Shown here one piece after another: positions 25,090 to 33,880 of a DNA stretch of 63,473 nt (positions within the stretch are counted from its first letter, which is position 1; each line of letters starts with the position of its first letter). A program made the translations under genes and the position numbers. Source of the DNA: Fimenecus sp964527585 (GTDB taxonomy: Bacteria > Bacillota > Clostridia > Oscillospirales > Acutalibacteraceae); contig CAZGPE010000009.1 of assembly GCA_964527585.1 (NCBI GenBank), positions 1 through 63,473 on the forward strand, read 5' to 3'. The notes below the pieces were generated by a model. That model searched no databases. It was not told the origin of the DNA and was given only the letters and a program-made list of their open reading frames with translations.

Positions 25090-26004
25090 ATGAATAGCAT
25101 AAGTTTACTTGTCGATACGGACAGCGAAGGCGAAAGAATAGATAAATTTTTGTCGGTAATTTTTCCCGAAACTTCACGCTCTTATATTCAAAAGGCAATA
25201 GAGTGCGGAAATGTTTCGGTCAATGGAATTTCCGTTTCGAAAAACTATAAAATCAAACTCAACGATAAAGTTGATTACTTGCCTTTGGAACCGGTGGAAC
25301 TTAAAGTTAAACCGCAGGATATTCCGCTTGATATAGTTTTTGAAGATGACGATTTGCTTGTTGTCAATAAGCCTAAAGGTATGGTTGTCCATCCCGCACC
25401 GTCTAATTACGAAAATACTCTTGTTAATGCATTGATGTATCATTGCAAAGACAGTCTTTCGGGAATAAACGGAATATTAAGGCCGGGAATTGTTCATCGA
25501 ATTGATAAAAATACAAGCGGCCTTTTGATAGTCGCAAAAAATGATTTTGCGCACCGTGAACTTGCTTTACAAATAAAAGAACACAGTTTCACAAGAGAAT
25601 ACAGAGCAGTATGTATCGGGCATCTTAAAGAAAACGAAGGAACCGTTGTCGCTCCGATCGGAAGGAATCCGTCGGACAGAAAAAAGATGGCGGTAACCGA
25701 TAAAAATTCAAAAAATGCGGTTACGCATTATAAAGTATTGGAACAGTTGAACGGATATGATTATCTTCGCCTTCGTCTTGAGACGGGCAGGACGCATCAG
25801 ATCAGAGTTCATATGGCATATCTCGGACACGCTCTTGCGGGAGACGATGTTTACGGTAAACCGAGAAACATTGAGGAAATAAGGCTGAACGGTCAGTGCT
25901 TGCACGCCGGACTTATCGGTTTTATTCATCCGAGAAGTAGGGAATATCTTGAGTTTTCAACGGATCTTCCCGATTATTTTACGAAATTTATGAAAGGGTT
26001 GTAA
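25090..26004 (+). CDS. RluA/RluD-family 23S rRNA pseudouridine synthase
   Basis: The 304-aa product has an N-terminal S4 RNA-binding domain (RIDKFLSVIF..SRSYIQKAI, about 14-75). The catalytic domain has PGIVHRIDKNTSGLLIVAK (catalytic Asp in HRID) and ETGRTHQIRVHMAYLGHALAGDDVYG. It isomerises specific uridines in rRNA, probably 23S. The lspA-rluD pairing is common in Bacillota. Exact position specificity (RluC versus RluD) cannot be read from sequence. Confidence 0.93.
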   Translation: MNSISLLVDTDSEGERIDKFLSVIFPETSRSYIQKAIECGNVSVNGISVSKNYKIKLNDKVDYLPLEPVELKVKPQDIPLDIVFEDDDLLVVNKPKGMVVHPAPSNYENTLVNALMYHCKDSLSGINGILRPGIVHRIDKNTSGLLIVAKNDFAHRELALQIKEHSFTREYRAVCIGHLKENEGTVVAPIGRNPSDRKKMAVTDKNSKNAVTHYKVLEQLNGYDYLRLRLETGRTHQIRVHMAYLGHALAGDDVYGKPRNIEEIRLNGQCLHAGLIGFIHPRSREYLEFSTDLPDYFTKFMKGL

Positions 26005-26008
26005 TATA

Positions 26009-26854
26009 ATGAGCACACAGGTTAAAACGGATTTTTCGGATTGGTTGGTAGTATCCGACATTGACGGAACACTTAATAATAAATTAAGACGGCTTCCGAA
26101 AAAGAATTTTGAAGCAATAAATGAATTTGTTGTTGAAAAAAAAGGCAGATTTACTCTTGCATCCGGCAGAAATGTAAGTTCGATTCGTAAACCTTATGAG
26201 TCCTTACCGATGATTGCGGGAACACCGGCAGTAATTCTTAACGGTGCAGGCATTTATGATGTTATGAACGATAAAATCCTCGATTTTACTGCGATAAATC
26301 CCGAAGGATATGAACTTGTAAAAGCGGCAATGAAGAAATTTCCCGCTTTGGAACTTTACATACTTACAAGCAGGGAAGCATATATGGTAAACGCTCATGC
26401 GTTTGTCGGTATAATGAGTTTGTCGGACAGCTTACCTCATAAGAGTTTTAAGAATATATCTCAGGTTCCGCCTGATGATTGGGGTAAGGTAATCTTTATG
26501 GGAATGCCTCCGCTTATCAATCAGTTAAAAAAGTATCTTCTCGGAATCGAAAATCCGAGTGTAAATCTTATGTCGTCCTCGATTGCATCGTTTGAAATGC
26601 TTGAAAAAGGCGTACATAAAGGTACTGCGATAATGAAAATTGCCGATATGTACGGCATCAAAAAAGAACATACAGCCGCAATCGGAGATTATTTTAACGA
26701 TTACGATATGCTTAAAACCGTCGGACTTCCCGCTTGCTGCGGTCAGGCACCGAAAGAGATGCATGAAATTGCGAAATTTGTTGCTTGCCACTGTAACAAG
26801 GGTGCTGTCGGTGATTTGCTCAATCATATAATGTATAATTACAAGGAGAACTGA
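26009..26854 (+). CDS. Cof-type HAD-IIB phosphatase
   Basis: The 281-aa product has HAD motif I VSDIDGTLNN (nucleophile Asp and acid Asp), motif II in FTLASGRN, a cap domain, and motif IV GDYFNDYDML (metal-binding). HAD-IIB enzymes hydrolyse sugar phosphates, FMN or pyridoxal phosphate; the substrate here is unknown. It is 4 bp downstream of the pseudouridine synthase gene and 2 bp upstream of transketolase, so a sugar-phosphate role would fit, but this is only context. Confidence 0.9.
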   Translation: MSTQVKTDFSDWLVVSDIDGTLNNKLRRLPKKNFEAINEFVVEKKGRFTLASGRNVSSIRKPYESLPMIAGTPAVILNGAGIYDVMNDKILDFTAINPEGYELVKAAMKKFPALELYILTSREAYMVNAHAFVGIMSLSDSLPHKSFKNISQVPPDDWGKVIFMGMPPLINQLKKYLLGIENPSVNLMSSSIASFEMLEKGVHKGTAIMKIADMYGIKKEHTAAIGDYFNDYDMLKTVGLPACCGQAPKEMHEIAKFVACHCNKGAVGDLLNHIMYNYKEN

Positions 26855-26856
26855 TT

Positions 26857-27699
26857 ATGGATGCAATGAAGAAAAAAGAACTGCAAATTTTTTCCGCAAA
26901 AGCACGCATCGGCGTAATTGAAAGTGTTCACAGTGCAAAAGCCGGTCATCCCGGCGGTTCGCTCTCGATTTGCGATGTGCTTTCTTATCTTTACAATGTT
27001 GAAATGAACATTGATAAAGATAATCCGAAGATGGACTCAAGAGACAGATTTGTCCTCTCAAAAGGTCATGCTGCTCCGGCTCTTTATGCAACGCTTGCAA
27101 ATAAAGGATTTTTCCCGGTAGAAGACCTTAAAACGCTCAGAAAATCTGATTCTTATCTTCAGGGACATCCCAATATGAATAAAATTCCCGGTGTTGATAT
27201 GAGTACCGGCTCTCTCGGTCAGGGAATTTCAGCCGCTGTCGGAATGGCATTGGGCGCAAAATTCGATAATAAAGATTACCGTGTTTATTCGATTCTCGGA
27301 GACGGTGAAATCGAAGAGGGAGAAGTTTGGGAAGCTGCAATGTTTGCGGCAAACAGAAAACTCGATAATTTGGTTGCAATTGTGGATTTTAACGGTTTGC
27401 AGATTGACGGAACAATCGAGGAAGTTAACTCAGCTTATCCTATTGCCGATAAATTTAAGGCATTTAATTGGAATGTCGTTGAAATCGACGGGCACGATTT
27501 CGATGAAATCGAATCTGCATTTGAGAATGCGAGAAATACAAAAGGCGTTCCGACTTGTATCGTAATGAGGACTGTAAAAGGCAAGGGCGTTTCATATATG
27601 GAAAATGCGGTCGGCTGGCACGGAAAGGCTCCGAATGACGATGAATTTGCTCAGGCGATGGATGAACTTAATGCGGCTCTCGCAGAATTGGAGGCTTGA
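26857..27699 (+). CDS. Transketolase, N-terminal (thiamine-binding) subunit
   Basis: The 280-aa product corresponds to the first third to half of transketolase: SAKAGHPGGSLS, LSKGHAAPALYA, STGSLGQGISAAVGMALG, and the thiamine diphosphate motif GDGEIEEGEVWEAAMFAANRKLDN. It must work with the C-terminal subunit encoded immediately downstream. Split transketolases are common in Clostridia. The enzyme moves two-carbon units among pentose and hexose phosphates. ATG 26857 has AAGGAG upstream. Confidence 0.95.
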   Translation: MDAMKKKELQIFSAKARIGVIESVHSAKAGHPGGSLSICDVLSYLYNVEMNIDKDNPKMDSRDRFVLSKGHAAPALYATLANKGFFPVEDLKTLRKSDSYLQGHPNMNKIPGVDMSTGSLGQGISAAVGMALGAKFDNKDYRVYSILGDGEIEEGEVWEAAMFAANRKLDNLVAIVDFNGLQIDGTIEEVNSAYPIADKFKAFNWNVVEIDGHDFDEIESAFENARNTKGVPTCIVMRTVKGKGVSYMENAVGWHGKAPNDDEFAQAMDELNAALAELEA

Positions 27700-27701
27700 T
27701 T

Positions 27702-28649
27702 ATGGCAGATGTAATTAAATGCGCAACCCGTGATGCTTACGGAAAAACGCTTGTTGAGTTGGGTAAAACCAATGATAAAATTGTTGTTCTCGATGCCGAT
27801 CTTGCGGCGGCAACAAAAACGGGAATGTTCAAGAAGGAATTTCCCGATAAATTCTTCGATGTCGGCATTGCCGAGGCTAACCTTATGGGTGTTGCGGCGG
27901 GACTTGCGGCAACAGACCATATAGTTTTCGCTTCTTCTTTTGCAATGTTTGCTGCAGGCAGAGCTTTCGAACAGATTAGAAATTCAATCGGTTATCCGCA
28001 TCTTAATGTAAAAATAGGTGCAACACACGCCGGAATTTCCGTCGGTGAGGACGGAGCAAGCCATCAGTGTTGTGAAGATATTGCTCTTATGAGAACGATT
28101 CCCGGAATGGTAATACTTAATCCCGCAGATGATATTGAGGCCCGTGCTTGTGTGCTGGCTGCGGCTGAACATGACGGTCCTGTTTATATGAGATTCGGCA
28201 GACTTGCGGTTCCGAGAGTATTTGACGAAGATTATAAGTTCGAAATCGGAAAAGGCAATGTTTTAGTTGAAGGTACAGATGCTACGGTTATCGCTTCGGG
28301 ACTTATGGTGAATGAAGCGCTCATAGCGGCAGAAAATCTTAAGGCGGAAGGTATTTCCGTAAGAGTTGTCAATATGGCAACCATAAAGCCGATTGACAGG
28401 GATATAATTATTGATTCGGCTAAGAAAACAGGCGTTATCGTTACTGCCGAAGAACACAGTATTATAGGCGGACTCGGTTCTGCGGTAGCGGAAGTTGTTT
28501 GTGAAACCGTTCCCGTTCCCGTTATCAGAGTCGGTGTTAACGATGTTTTCGGAAAGTCCGGTCCCGCTGTTGAACTTTTACATATTTTCGGTCTTGATGC
28601 CGAGAATATCTGCGCAAAAGTTAAGCAGGCAATAGCACTTAAAAAATAA
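27702..28649 (+). CDS. Transketolase, C-terminal (pyrimidine/C-domain) subunit
   Basis: The 315-aa product contains the pyrimidine-binding domain (FFDVGIAEANLMGVAAGLA with the catalytic Glu in AEAN), the HAGISVGEDGASHQ loop, and a C-terminal domain (VTAEEHSIIGGLGSAVAEVV). It completes the split transketolase. ATG 27702 has GGAGG 8 bp upstream, placed inside the end of the first subunit gene. The two stops and starts are only 2 bp apart, so 1:1 synthesis is expected. Confidence 0.95.
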   Translation: MADVIKCATRDAYGKTLVELGKTNDKIVVLDADLAAATKTGMFKKEFPDKFFDVGIAEANLMGVAAGLAATDHIVFASSFAMFAAGRAFEQIRNSIGYPHLNVKIGATHAGISVGEDGASHQCCEDIALMRTIPGMVILNPADDIEARACVLAAAEHDGPVYMRFGRLAVPRVFDEDYKFEIGKGNVLVEGTDATVIASGLMVNEALIAAENLKAEGISVRVVNMATIKPIDRDIIIDSAKKTGVIVTAEEHSIIGGLGSAVAEVVCETVPVPVIRVGVNDVFGKSGPAVELLHIFGLDAENICAKVKQAIALKK

Positions 28650-28664
28650 AATATAAACTTATAG

Positions 28665-28692
28665 AAAGACCGTTCGTTTTGAACGGTCTTTA
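28665..28692 (+). terminator. Terminator after the transketolase genes
   Basis: AAAGACCGTTC (28665-28675) pairs with GAACGGTCTTT (28681-28691). The T-run is short, but this is the first convincing hairpin end of the long gene run that starts at 12.7 kb. Confidence 0.65.
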
Positions 28693-28754
28693 ACTTTTGT
28701 CGGGATGTAGAATATACTGAAATGGGGAGCAAAAACAAAAAAGGAGAGTTTTTA

Positions 28755-28985
28755 TTGGAAACAAAAGAAAAGTGTGAAATTCAAAATGCAAATTGCCCTA
28801 AAACCGAATGTACACAGACATCTTCATATTTCGGAACAACGGTTTTACCGCAAAATGTTGTAACAACAATGGCATATATCCCGTTTCAAACCGATACTAC
28901 GATGTATACTCCCGAATGTGCGTTGAAATACGGTACGGCATTTACTGATTTGAACAAAGCGTTTTTGGGAGGCAAATGTAAATGA
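28755..28985 (+). CDS. cotJA: Spore coat-associated protein CotJA
   Basis: The product is about 76 aa and has the CotJA core (MAYIPFQTDTTMYTPECAL..GTAFTDLNKAF) after a short Cys-containing N-terminus. The start is set at TTG 28755, which has AAGGAGAG at ideal distance; an upstream in-frame ATG at 28722 lacks one. CotJA helps the CotJC catalase assemble in the coat of the developing spore. It overlaps cotJB by 4 bp. The promoter is presumably mother-cell specific, but I could not identify clear sigma-E or sigma-K boxes. Confidence 0.85.
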   Translation: METKEKCEIQNANCPKTECTQTSSYFGTTVLPQNVVTTMAYIPFQTDTTMYTPECALKYGTAFTDLNKAFLGGKCK

Positions 28986-29239
28986 ACAGCAGAAAAAACG
29001 AATTGATGAAACTGTCATCGGTGCAGTTTTCGGCATGGGAACTTCATATTTATTTGGATACTCATCCGAATGATCAAAATGCAATTAAAATGTATAATGA
29101 ATATATGTCGGAATATAAAACAATGTTGCAAGAATACGAAAATAAATACGGACCGATAACCGCATCTCAAAACTCAATAGCGGAAGATTGGCTTAAAGAC
29201 CCGTGGCCGTGGGATGTCGGAAAGGAGTGTGATTGCTGA
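28982..29239 (+). CDS. cotJB: Spore coat protein CotJB
   Basis: The 85-aa product shows the CotJB pattern: LMKLSSVQFSAWELHIYLDTHP, then a helical YNEYMSEYKTMLQEYENKYGP and a C-terminal WLKDPWPWD. It accompanies CotJC in the spore coat. The ATG overlaps the cotJA stop (ATGA). Two Cys end the protein. Confidence 0.92.
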   Translation: MNSRKNELMKLSSVQFSAWELHIYLDTHPNDQNAIKMYNEYMSEYKTMLQEYENKYGPITASQNSIAEDWLKDPWPWDVGKECDC

Positions 29240-29847
29240 TGTTTCAATATGAAAAGAAATTGCAATATCCTGTAAATATTAAAAATCCAAACCCTAAATA
29301 CGCACAGATTATTATTTCACAATACGGCGGTCCGGACGGTGAACTCGGCGCTTCGCTGAGATACCTCTCTCAGCGTTTCTCAATGCCTTATGCCGAACTT
29401 AAAGGTTTGTTAACCGATATAGGAACGGAAGAACTCGGGCATCTTGAGATGATAGGAGCGATTGTTTACCAACTTACCCGCAATTTGTCGATTGAAGAAA
29501 TAAAGAACAGCGGGTATGACACATATTTCGTTGACCATACAACAGGTGTTTATCCCGTTGCCGCCAGCGGTGCTCCGTTTACTGCGGCATATTTGCAGTC
29601 GAAAGGCGATGTTATAACGGATTTGCACGAAAATCTTGCAGCAGAACAAAAGGCGAGAACAACTTATGATAATATTTTGCGACTTATTGACGATCCCGAT
29701 GTCAGAGAACCCATAAAATTCTTAAGAGAAAGAGAAATCGTGCATTATCAACGCTTCGGTGAAGGTTTGCGGTTGGCTACCGATAAACTCAACGAAAAGA
29801 ATTTCTATGCGTTTAATCCGAGTTTTGATAAAAAATGCAATAAATAA
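29239..29847 (+). CDS. cotJC: CotJC, manganese-catalase-like spore coat protein
   Basis: The product is about 202 aa with the di-manganese ferritin-like fold. Visible metal ligands are in GTEELGHLEMIGA (E..H) and REREIVHYQRFGE (E..H). YEKKLQYPVNIKNPNPKYA is the family's N-terminus. It decomposes hydrogen peroxide or caps the spore inner coat. ATG 29239 overlaps the cotJB stop by one base. Length agrees with CotJC rather than full catalase. Confidence 0.93.
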   Translation: MFQYEKKLQYPVNIKNPNPKYAQIIISQYGGPDGELGASLRYLSQRFSMPYAELKGLLTDIGTEELGHLEMIGAIVYQLTRNLSIEEIKNSGYDTYFVDHTTGVYPVAASGAPFTAAYLQSKGDVITDLHENLAAEQKARTTYDNILRLIDDPDVREPIKFLREREIVHYQRFGEGLRLATDKLNEKNFYAFNPSFDKKCNK

Positions 29848-29860
29848 AAAATAAATATAA

Positions 29861-29896
29861 AAATCTGCCGAAGCGTGTGCTTACGGCGGATTTTTT
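29861..29896 (+). terminator. Terminator of cotJABC
   Basis: AAATCTGCCGAAGC pairs with a complementary arm ending in CGGCGGATTT (one bulged A) around a GTGT loop, followed by six Ts. Confidence 0.8.
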
Positions 29897-29912
29897 GTTT
29901 ACGGCGTCTTTA

Positions 29913-29941
29913 TTGACATTTTACGAAAAAAGGCGTATATT
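29913..29941 (+). promoter_or_regulatory. Promoter of the sugar-transferase gene
   Basis: A consensus TTGACA (29913-29918) and TATATT (29936-29941) with a 17-bp spacer. The leader to the ATG at 30079 is about 130 nt and shows no obvious riboswitch fold. Confidence 0.75.
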
Positions 29942-30078
29942 TATACAACAAACAGTCGAACATTATAGTATTTAAGTTTTATATGTTGAGTAGGTAAAAT
30001 ACCGTGTTAGTTGTTATTGGTTCGGCTTTTTGATTTGAAACAACAAAACATAATATTGAAATAATTTCGGAGCGATTT

Positions 30079-31473
30079 ATGAATAGATTAAAAAAATTCA
30101 CAAGCATGATAGTTATGCTTTTGAAATTCTCTTTGTTTTTTATTGTATTTGCGATTTTCTTTTTACTTTTCGGAATAAATAACGCTTGGCTTCTTCATTT
30201 GTCGAGAACCGCTGTTGTTACTTCGTTTACTTTTGTTGTCATCGGTTTGATGTCTATGTCGATATTCGGCGGATACAATATCGGTATGTATAAGAGTAAA
30301 CCGATAATCAGTTCGCTTTCTTTGGCGATGTTTTTTACGGATGCCGTAACATATCTCTTGCTTTGCATAATGAATACAAACTCGGCAAACAACGATACTT
30401 TCAAATTGGAAGATTTGGATATATTATTGATAGTTTATGTGTTGCAGTTTATTATGATTGTGGCATTTACCTATTTCGGAAATCATTTGTATTTTGCGAT
30501 AAACGAGCCTGAAAAATGCTGCGTTATTACAACTTCAAGAAGTTCGCTTAATAATGTAGTGCCGAAAATTATGAAATATGAAAAGCAGTATAATATTACC
30601 GATATGATACTGTTTACTTCGCCGGATCTGTTCGATATAATCGACCGCAGCGATACGGTGTTCGTTTACGATGTTCCGATTTCTTCAAGGACTGCAATCG
30701 TTGAATACTGTTACGCTAACAATAAAAATATTTACTATAATTTTGAAATGTGCGATGTTGTTGCCTTGCGTGGCAGAACAGCGCTTCTTGACGATAAACC
30801 TTTGTATGCCTCTCAGTTGAAAGGACTGTCGATTGAACAGAAATTCTTTAAGCGTGCGCTTGATTTGTTCGGTTCCGCCGTCGGATTGATTGTTCTTTCG
30901 CCGTTGTTTTTGATTTGTGCCGTATGTATCAAATTGGAAGACGGAGGAAAAGTATTCTTTAAGCAAAAGCGTGCGACAATAGGCGGTAAAATTTTCAATG
31001 TTTATAAATTCAGAACAATGAAAGAGCAAAACGCCGTAAACCGTTCGGTAACAAGCGACGATGACAGAATAACAAAAGTCGGTAATATCCTTCGAAAGTT
31101 CAGAATCGACGAATTGCCGCAACTTATCAATATCCTTAAAGGTGAAATGAGCATCGTCGGTCCACGCCCGGAAATGATAGAAAATGTCGAGCAGTATACG
31201 GATACTCTTACCGAGTTTAATTATCGTCTGCGTGTTAAAGCGGGACTTACCGGACATGCTCAGATTGCGGGAAAATACAATACATCACCTAAAGATAAAT
31301 TGGTTTTGGATCTTATGTATATCGAGAAGTACAGCCTTTGGCTCGATATAAAACTTATCTTGCAAACTCTTACCGTATTTTTCAAAGCAGGTGAGAGTAC
31401 GGAAGCTTTCGGAAAGGGTGAGGAATATGAATTCTTTACTCAACCGAAAGAAAATTCGGATAAAGAAAACTAA
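30079..31473 (+). CDS. Polyprenyl-phosphate sugar-1-phosphate transferase (WbaP/CpsE-like)
   Basis: The 464-aa product has about four membrane helices in the first 140 residues, a Rossmann-like middle, another helix at about 262-282, and the bacterial sugar transferase domain from about 255. That domain has FKQKRATIGGKIFNVYKFRTM, DDDRITKVGNILRKFRIDELPQL, GEMSIVGPRPE and KAGLTGHAQI. It starts surface polysaccharide synthesis by linking a sugar phosphate to undecaprenyl phosphate. No other polysaccharide genes are nearby, so its pathway partners lie elsewhere. Confidence 0.93.
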   Translation: MNRLKKFTSMIVMLLKFSLFFIVFAIFFLLFGINNAWLLHLSRTAVVTSFTFVVIGLMSMSIFGGYNIGMYKSKPIISSLSLAMFFTDAVTYLLLCIMNTNSANNDTFKLEDLDILLIVYVLQFIMIVAFTYFGNHLYFAINEPEKCCVITTSRSSLNNVVPKIMKYEKQYNITDMILFTSPDLFDIIDRSDTVFVYDVPISSRTAIVEYCYANNKNIYYNFEMCDVVALRGRTALLDDKPLYASQLKGLSIEQKFFKRALDLFGSAVGLIVLSPLFLICAVCIKLEDGGKVFFKQKRATIGGKIFNVYKFRTMKEQNAVNRSVTSDDDRITKVGNILRKFRIDELPQLINILKGEMSIVGPRPEMIENVEQYTDTLTEFNYRLRVKAGLTGHAQIAGKYNTSPKDKLVLDLMYIEKYSLWLDIKLILQTLTVFFKAGESTEAFGKGEEYEFFTQPKENSDKEN

Positions 31474-31512
31474 ACAATGAAAAAGAGCAACTGTTTTGAG
31501 CGTTACCAACAG

Positions 31513-31558
31513 AAAGACCACACAACAGGCTACGAAGTCTGCTATGTGGTCTTTTTTT
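31513..31558 (+). terminator. Terminator of the sugar-transferase gene
   Basis: AAAGACCACA (31513-31522) pairs with TGTGGTCTTT just before a seven-T run; an inner stem extends it. It separates this gene from the minus-strand genes on the right. Confidence 0.8.
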
Positions 31559-31660
31559 GTTTATTATCTACGCTATGCTGCAATCCAACCGCACAATTAC
31601 GGTCTGTCATATCATACAGAGCCTTTTCAACAGAAATGCTGTTTGGCGAGTCCTATGATG

Positions 31661-32521
31661 TCATCGTAGTTGGTAGGCATTTATTTCTATCTCGCATTCT
31701 GATTGTGGTGCAAAATAGTGATCGACTGCATATTGGAAAGCTGTCTCGAATTTGTGCGCCGCCTCTTTGCTCACCGTGAGAAACGGAAGAAGCATATCAA
31801 ATGCGTGGAACAACTTTGGGTATACATCAACAGATGCGTCAACCCCTGCGTTCCTTAGACTGTCAATGTAGGAAAGTGTCTCTGCGTAAAACGGTTCTGC
31901 TGTACATACGAATGTGTAGGCAGGAGGAAGACCGCTGTAATCTGTTCTTCTTGCCGGGGCTGCATAACACGGAATATTCTTCCCGTCGATTTCACGCAAA
32001 TACTTTTTCCATCCGTAATGATTTCTTTTTGTGTTCCAAACCGGTGCATGATTATCATGCGATGTCTCTGTGTCTTCGTTATCAATCATCGGATATAGCG
32101 GCATCTGAAAAGCGATGCTGATTTTGCCGTAATCCTTTTCGTACATACAGAGAGCAGCGGCAAGTCCACCGCCGGCACTTTCTCCGCCCACCATAATCTG
32201 ATCTTCTCTGACACCGAGTTCTTTAGCGTGTTGTTTCAGATATAAAAGAGCATTATGACAGTCAATCAGTGCTGCCGGATAAGGTGCTTGACCGGAGAGA
32301 CGATATTCGGGAGAAATAACAACTGCACCATACTTGGCTACAAGATTTTTGGCACGAGACATATAAACCATTTGAGACATTCCTGTTATATAACCGCCGC
32401 CGTGAATCCATAAGATGCCGGGACGGTTTTCCTGAAAAGCGGGATCGGTAGGTCTAAGAATCAATAGCTTGATTTCCACACCTTCGGATACAATCTTAAC
32501 TTTTTCCGACTTGTATTTCAT
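31661..32521 (-). CDS. Alpha/beta hydrolase fold-3 esterase
   Basis: The 286-aa product is a hormone-sensitive-lipase-like carboxylesterase. HGGGYITG forms the oxyanion hole, GGESAGGGLAAAL holds the nucleophilic Ser (about residue 124), and FHAFDMLLP the catalytic His. No signal peptide is visible. Codon choice looks somewhat unlike the neighbours (more CTG, TCT and GGC, fewer GGA and TCG), which could mean recent acquisition; no mobile gene supports it. It is flanked by minus-strand genes and has GGGAGG upstream of the ATG, spaced at 9 bp. Confidence 0.85.
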   Translation of the reverse strand: MKYKSEKVKIVSEGVEIKLLILRPTDPAFQENRPGILWIHGGGYITGMSQMVYMSRAKNLVAKYGAVVISPEYRLSGQAPYPAALIDCHNALLYLKQHAKELGVREDQIMVGGESAGGGLAAALCMYEKDYGKISIAFQMPLYPMIDNEDTETSHDNHAPVWNTKRNHYGWKKYLREIDGKNIPCYAAPARRTDYSGLPPAYTFVCTAEPFYAETLSYIDSLRNAGVDASVDVYPKLFHAFDMLLPFLTVSKEAAHKFETAFQYAVDHYFAPQSECEIEINAYQLR

Positions 32522-32563
32522 GCCTTGTGTCCTCCCGTTTGCTCATTGCGATCCTTTGCCGTT

Positions 32564-33064
32564 TCAGTTGCTCTTTTTATATACTGTGATGTATTCGGGC
32601 GGAACCGATTCTGTGCACCATATCGCACTGCGTTTCGGTTCGGTGTCGTTGAAAAAAGAATATCCGTCTTTTTCCATTTGACGAGAATCTATTTTCAAAA
32701 CAATACAGTTACATCCGTGATTTTTGTTGCTATGCTCGAAAAAAGCGAGCGAATCGGAAAGAAAAAACGCAGGATTATATATCGAAACCAATCCGAATTT
32801 GTTTATCGAGGAAATATTTTCCTCTTTTGTTATATGGTAGAGAACTTCCGGCACCTTTTTTTCGGAAATTTCATATTTCATCGGGGAGTATTTTTTTGAA
32901 ACGATAAAATACGATTTTATATTATGAAGTAATTGCTTTTTATAAAAAACGATATTCCGATTATTCTTGTATAAAGAATAACTGTAAACAAGGCATCTGT
33001 ATTCAATACCGTTCGGAAGTCTGTTTTTTACCGCATTGGAAATGCTTTTTGTGAAATCTTTCAT
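32564..33064 (-). CDS. Unidentified protein with an ADP-ribosyltransferase-like segment
   Basis: A 166-aa protein I cannot name. Its C-terminal half has VLYHITKEENISSINKFGL, then FFLSDS, then IVLKID and a closing VPPEYI. That order (HxT near an EN..I..GL helix, then a strand and a PPEYI end) is seen in the ART/KptA/DarT superfamily, whose members transfer or remove ADP-ribose or phosphate on nucleic acids or proteins. A glutamate equivalent to the catalytic one is not evident. The N-terminal about 60 residues are basic and may bind RNA. The ATG overlaps the trmB stop by 4 bp, so the two are co-translated. A toxin, tRNA-processing or regulatory role is possible. Confidence 0.4.
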   Translation of the reverse strand: MKDFTKSISNAVKNRLPNGIEYRCLVYSYSLYKNNRNIVFYKKQLLHNIKSYFIVSKKYSPMKYEISEKKVPEVLYHITKEENISSINKFGLVSIYNPAFFLSDSLAFFEHSNKNHGCNCIVLKIDSRQMEKDGYSFFNDTEPKRSAIWCTESVPPEYITVYKKSN

Positions 33065-33735
33065 TTCTTGAGTTTTGCTTCCAGACGGTATAAAGGCAAA
33101 CCTTGTTCGGCAAATTTTTGCTCGTATTCGGTTACGATGTTTCCTTCAAAACCGCTGTTGTGTAAATCACGGATTATACTTGTTACTTCAAAGCCGTTTG
33201 AATTGAAACTTTCGATTGAATACTCAAAGAAATCCAAACTGTCCGTTTTCTGAACTATAACGGCATCGGGAGTAAGTATTTTTTTATAGATGCTTAAAAA
33301 TTCCGGACTTGTAAGTCTGTGTTTTTCGTGCCTGTCTTTCGGGAAGGGGGTGCTGAAGTTTAAGTGTATTTCCGAAACGCTGTTTTCTTTTATGAAAATG
33401 GGCAGATATTCGGCTCTCATTTCAAGAAATCTTAAATTGTTAAGATCGGCTTCTTTCGCTTTTTCGCAGGCGATGACAAGCACGCCCGGAACACATTCGA
33501 TACCGACAATGTTTTTATCGGGATTTCTTCTTGCGTATTCCGTTGCGAATTGACCTTTTCCGCAGCCGATTTCAAGAACAAGAGGTGCACTTTTTTCAAA
33601 GTGTTTATCGAAATCAATATAAGAACGCACTGAGTCGATGTTCCTTAAATCAAAATCGGGAATTGTGTAAGGGATGCGAAGGGAACTGCAATTATCCCTT
33701 CTTGCAGTAAGGTTTTTTAATTTACGAAATCTCAT
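33061..33735 (-). CDS. trmB: tRNA (guanine-N7)-methyltransferase
   Basis: The product is about 224 aa with an S-adenosylmethionine site VLEIGCGKGQFATEYARRNP, VGIECV, and the substrate-site loop NFSTPFPKDRHEKHRLTSPEF. The last differs from the family norm FSDPWPK (D to T and W to F). It methylates G46 of tRNAs. ATG 33735 is used because CGGTGAT is upstream of it, and the extra 15 residues available upstream (start 33780) are not conserved-looking. The last 4 bp overlap the ART-like gene. Confidence 0.93.
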   Translation of the reverse strand: MRFRKLKNLTARRDNCSSLRIPYTIPDFDLRNIDSVRSYIDFDKHFEKSAPLVLEIGCGKGQFATEYARRNPDKNIVGIECVPGVLVIACEKAKEADLNNLRFLEMRAEYLPIFIKENSVSEIHLNFSTPFPKDRHEKHRLTSPEFLSIYKKILTPDAVIVQKTDSLDFFEYSIESFNSNGFEVTSIIRDLHNSGFEGNIVTEYEQKFAEQGLPLYRLEAKLKK

Positions 33736-33821
33736 TATATCACCGTGTAAAATGATAACATACTTTTTTCTTTTGCGCAATAATCTTAAAAAGGTTAATC
33801 CGATTTTATTTTACTAAACTC

Positions 33822-33850
33822 TTGAATGAAGATAAGTATTATGTTATTAT
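33822..33850 (+). promoter_or_regulatory. Promoter of the dCMP deaminase gene
   Basis: TTGAAT (33822-33827) and TATTAT (33845-33850) with a 17-bp spacer, about 30 bp before the ATG at 33881. Confidence 0.65.
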
Positions 33851-33880
33851 TTTTATATCATATAATATGAGGTGTGAATT

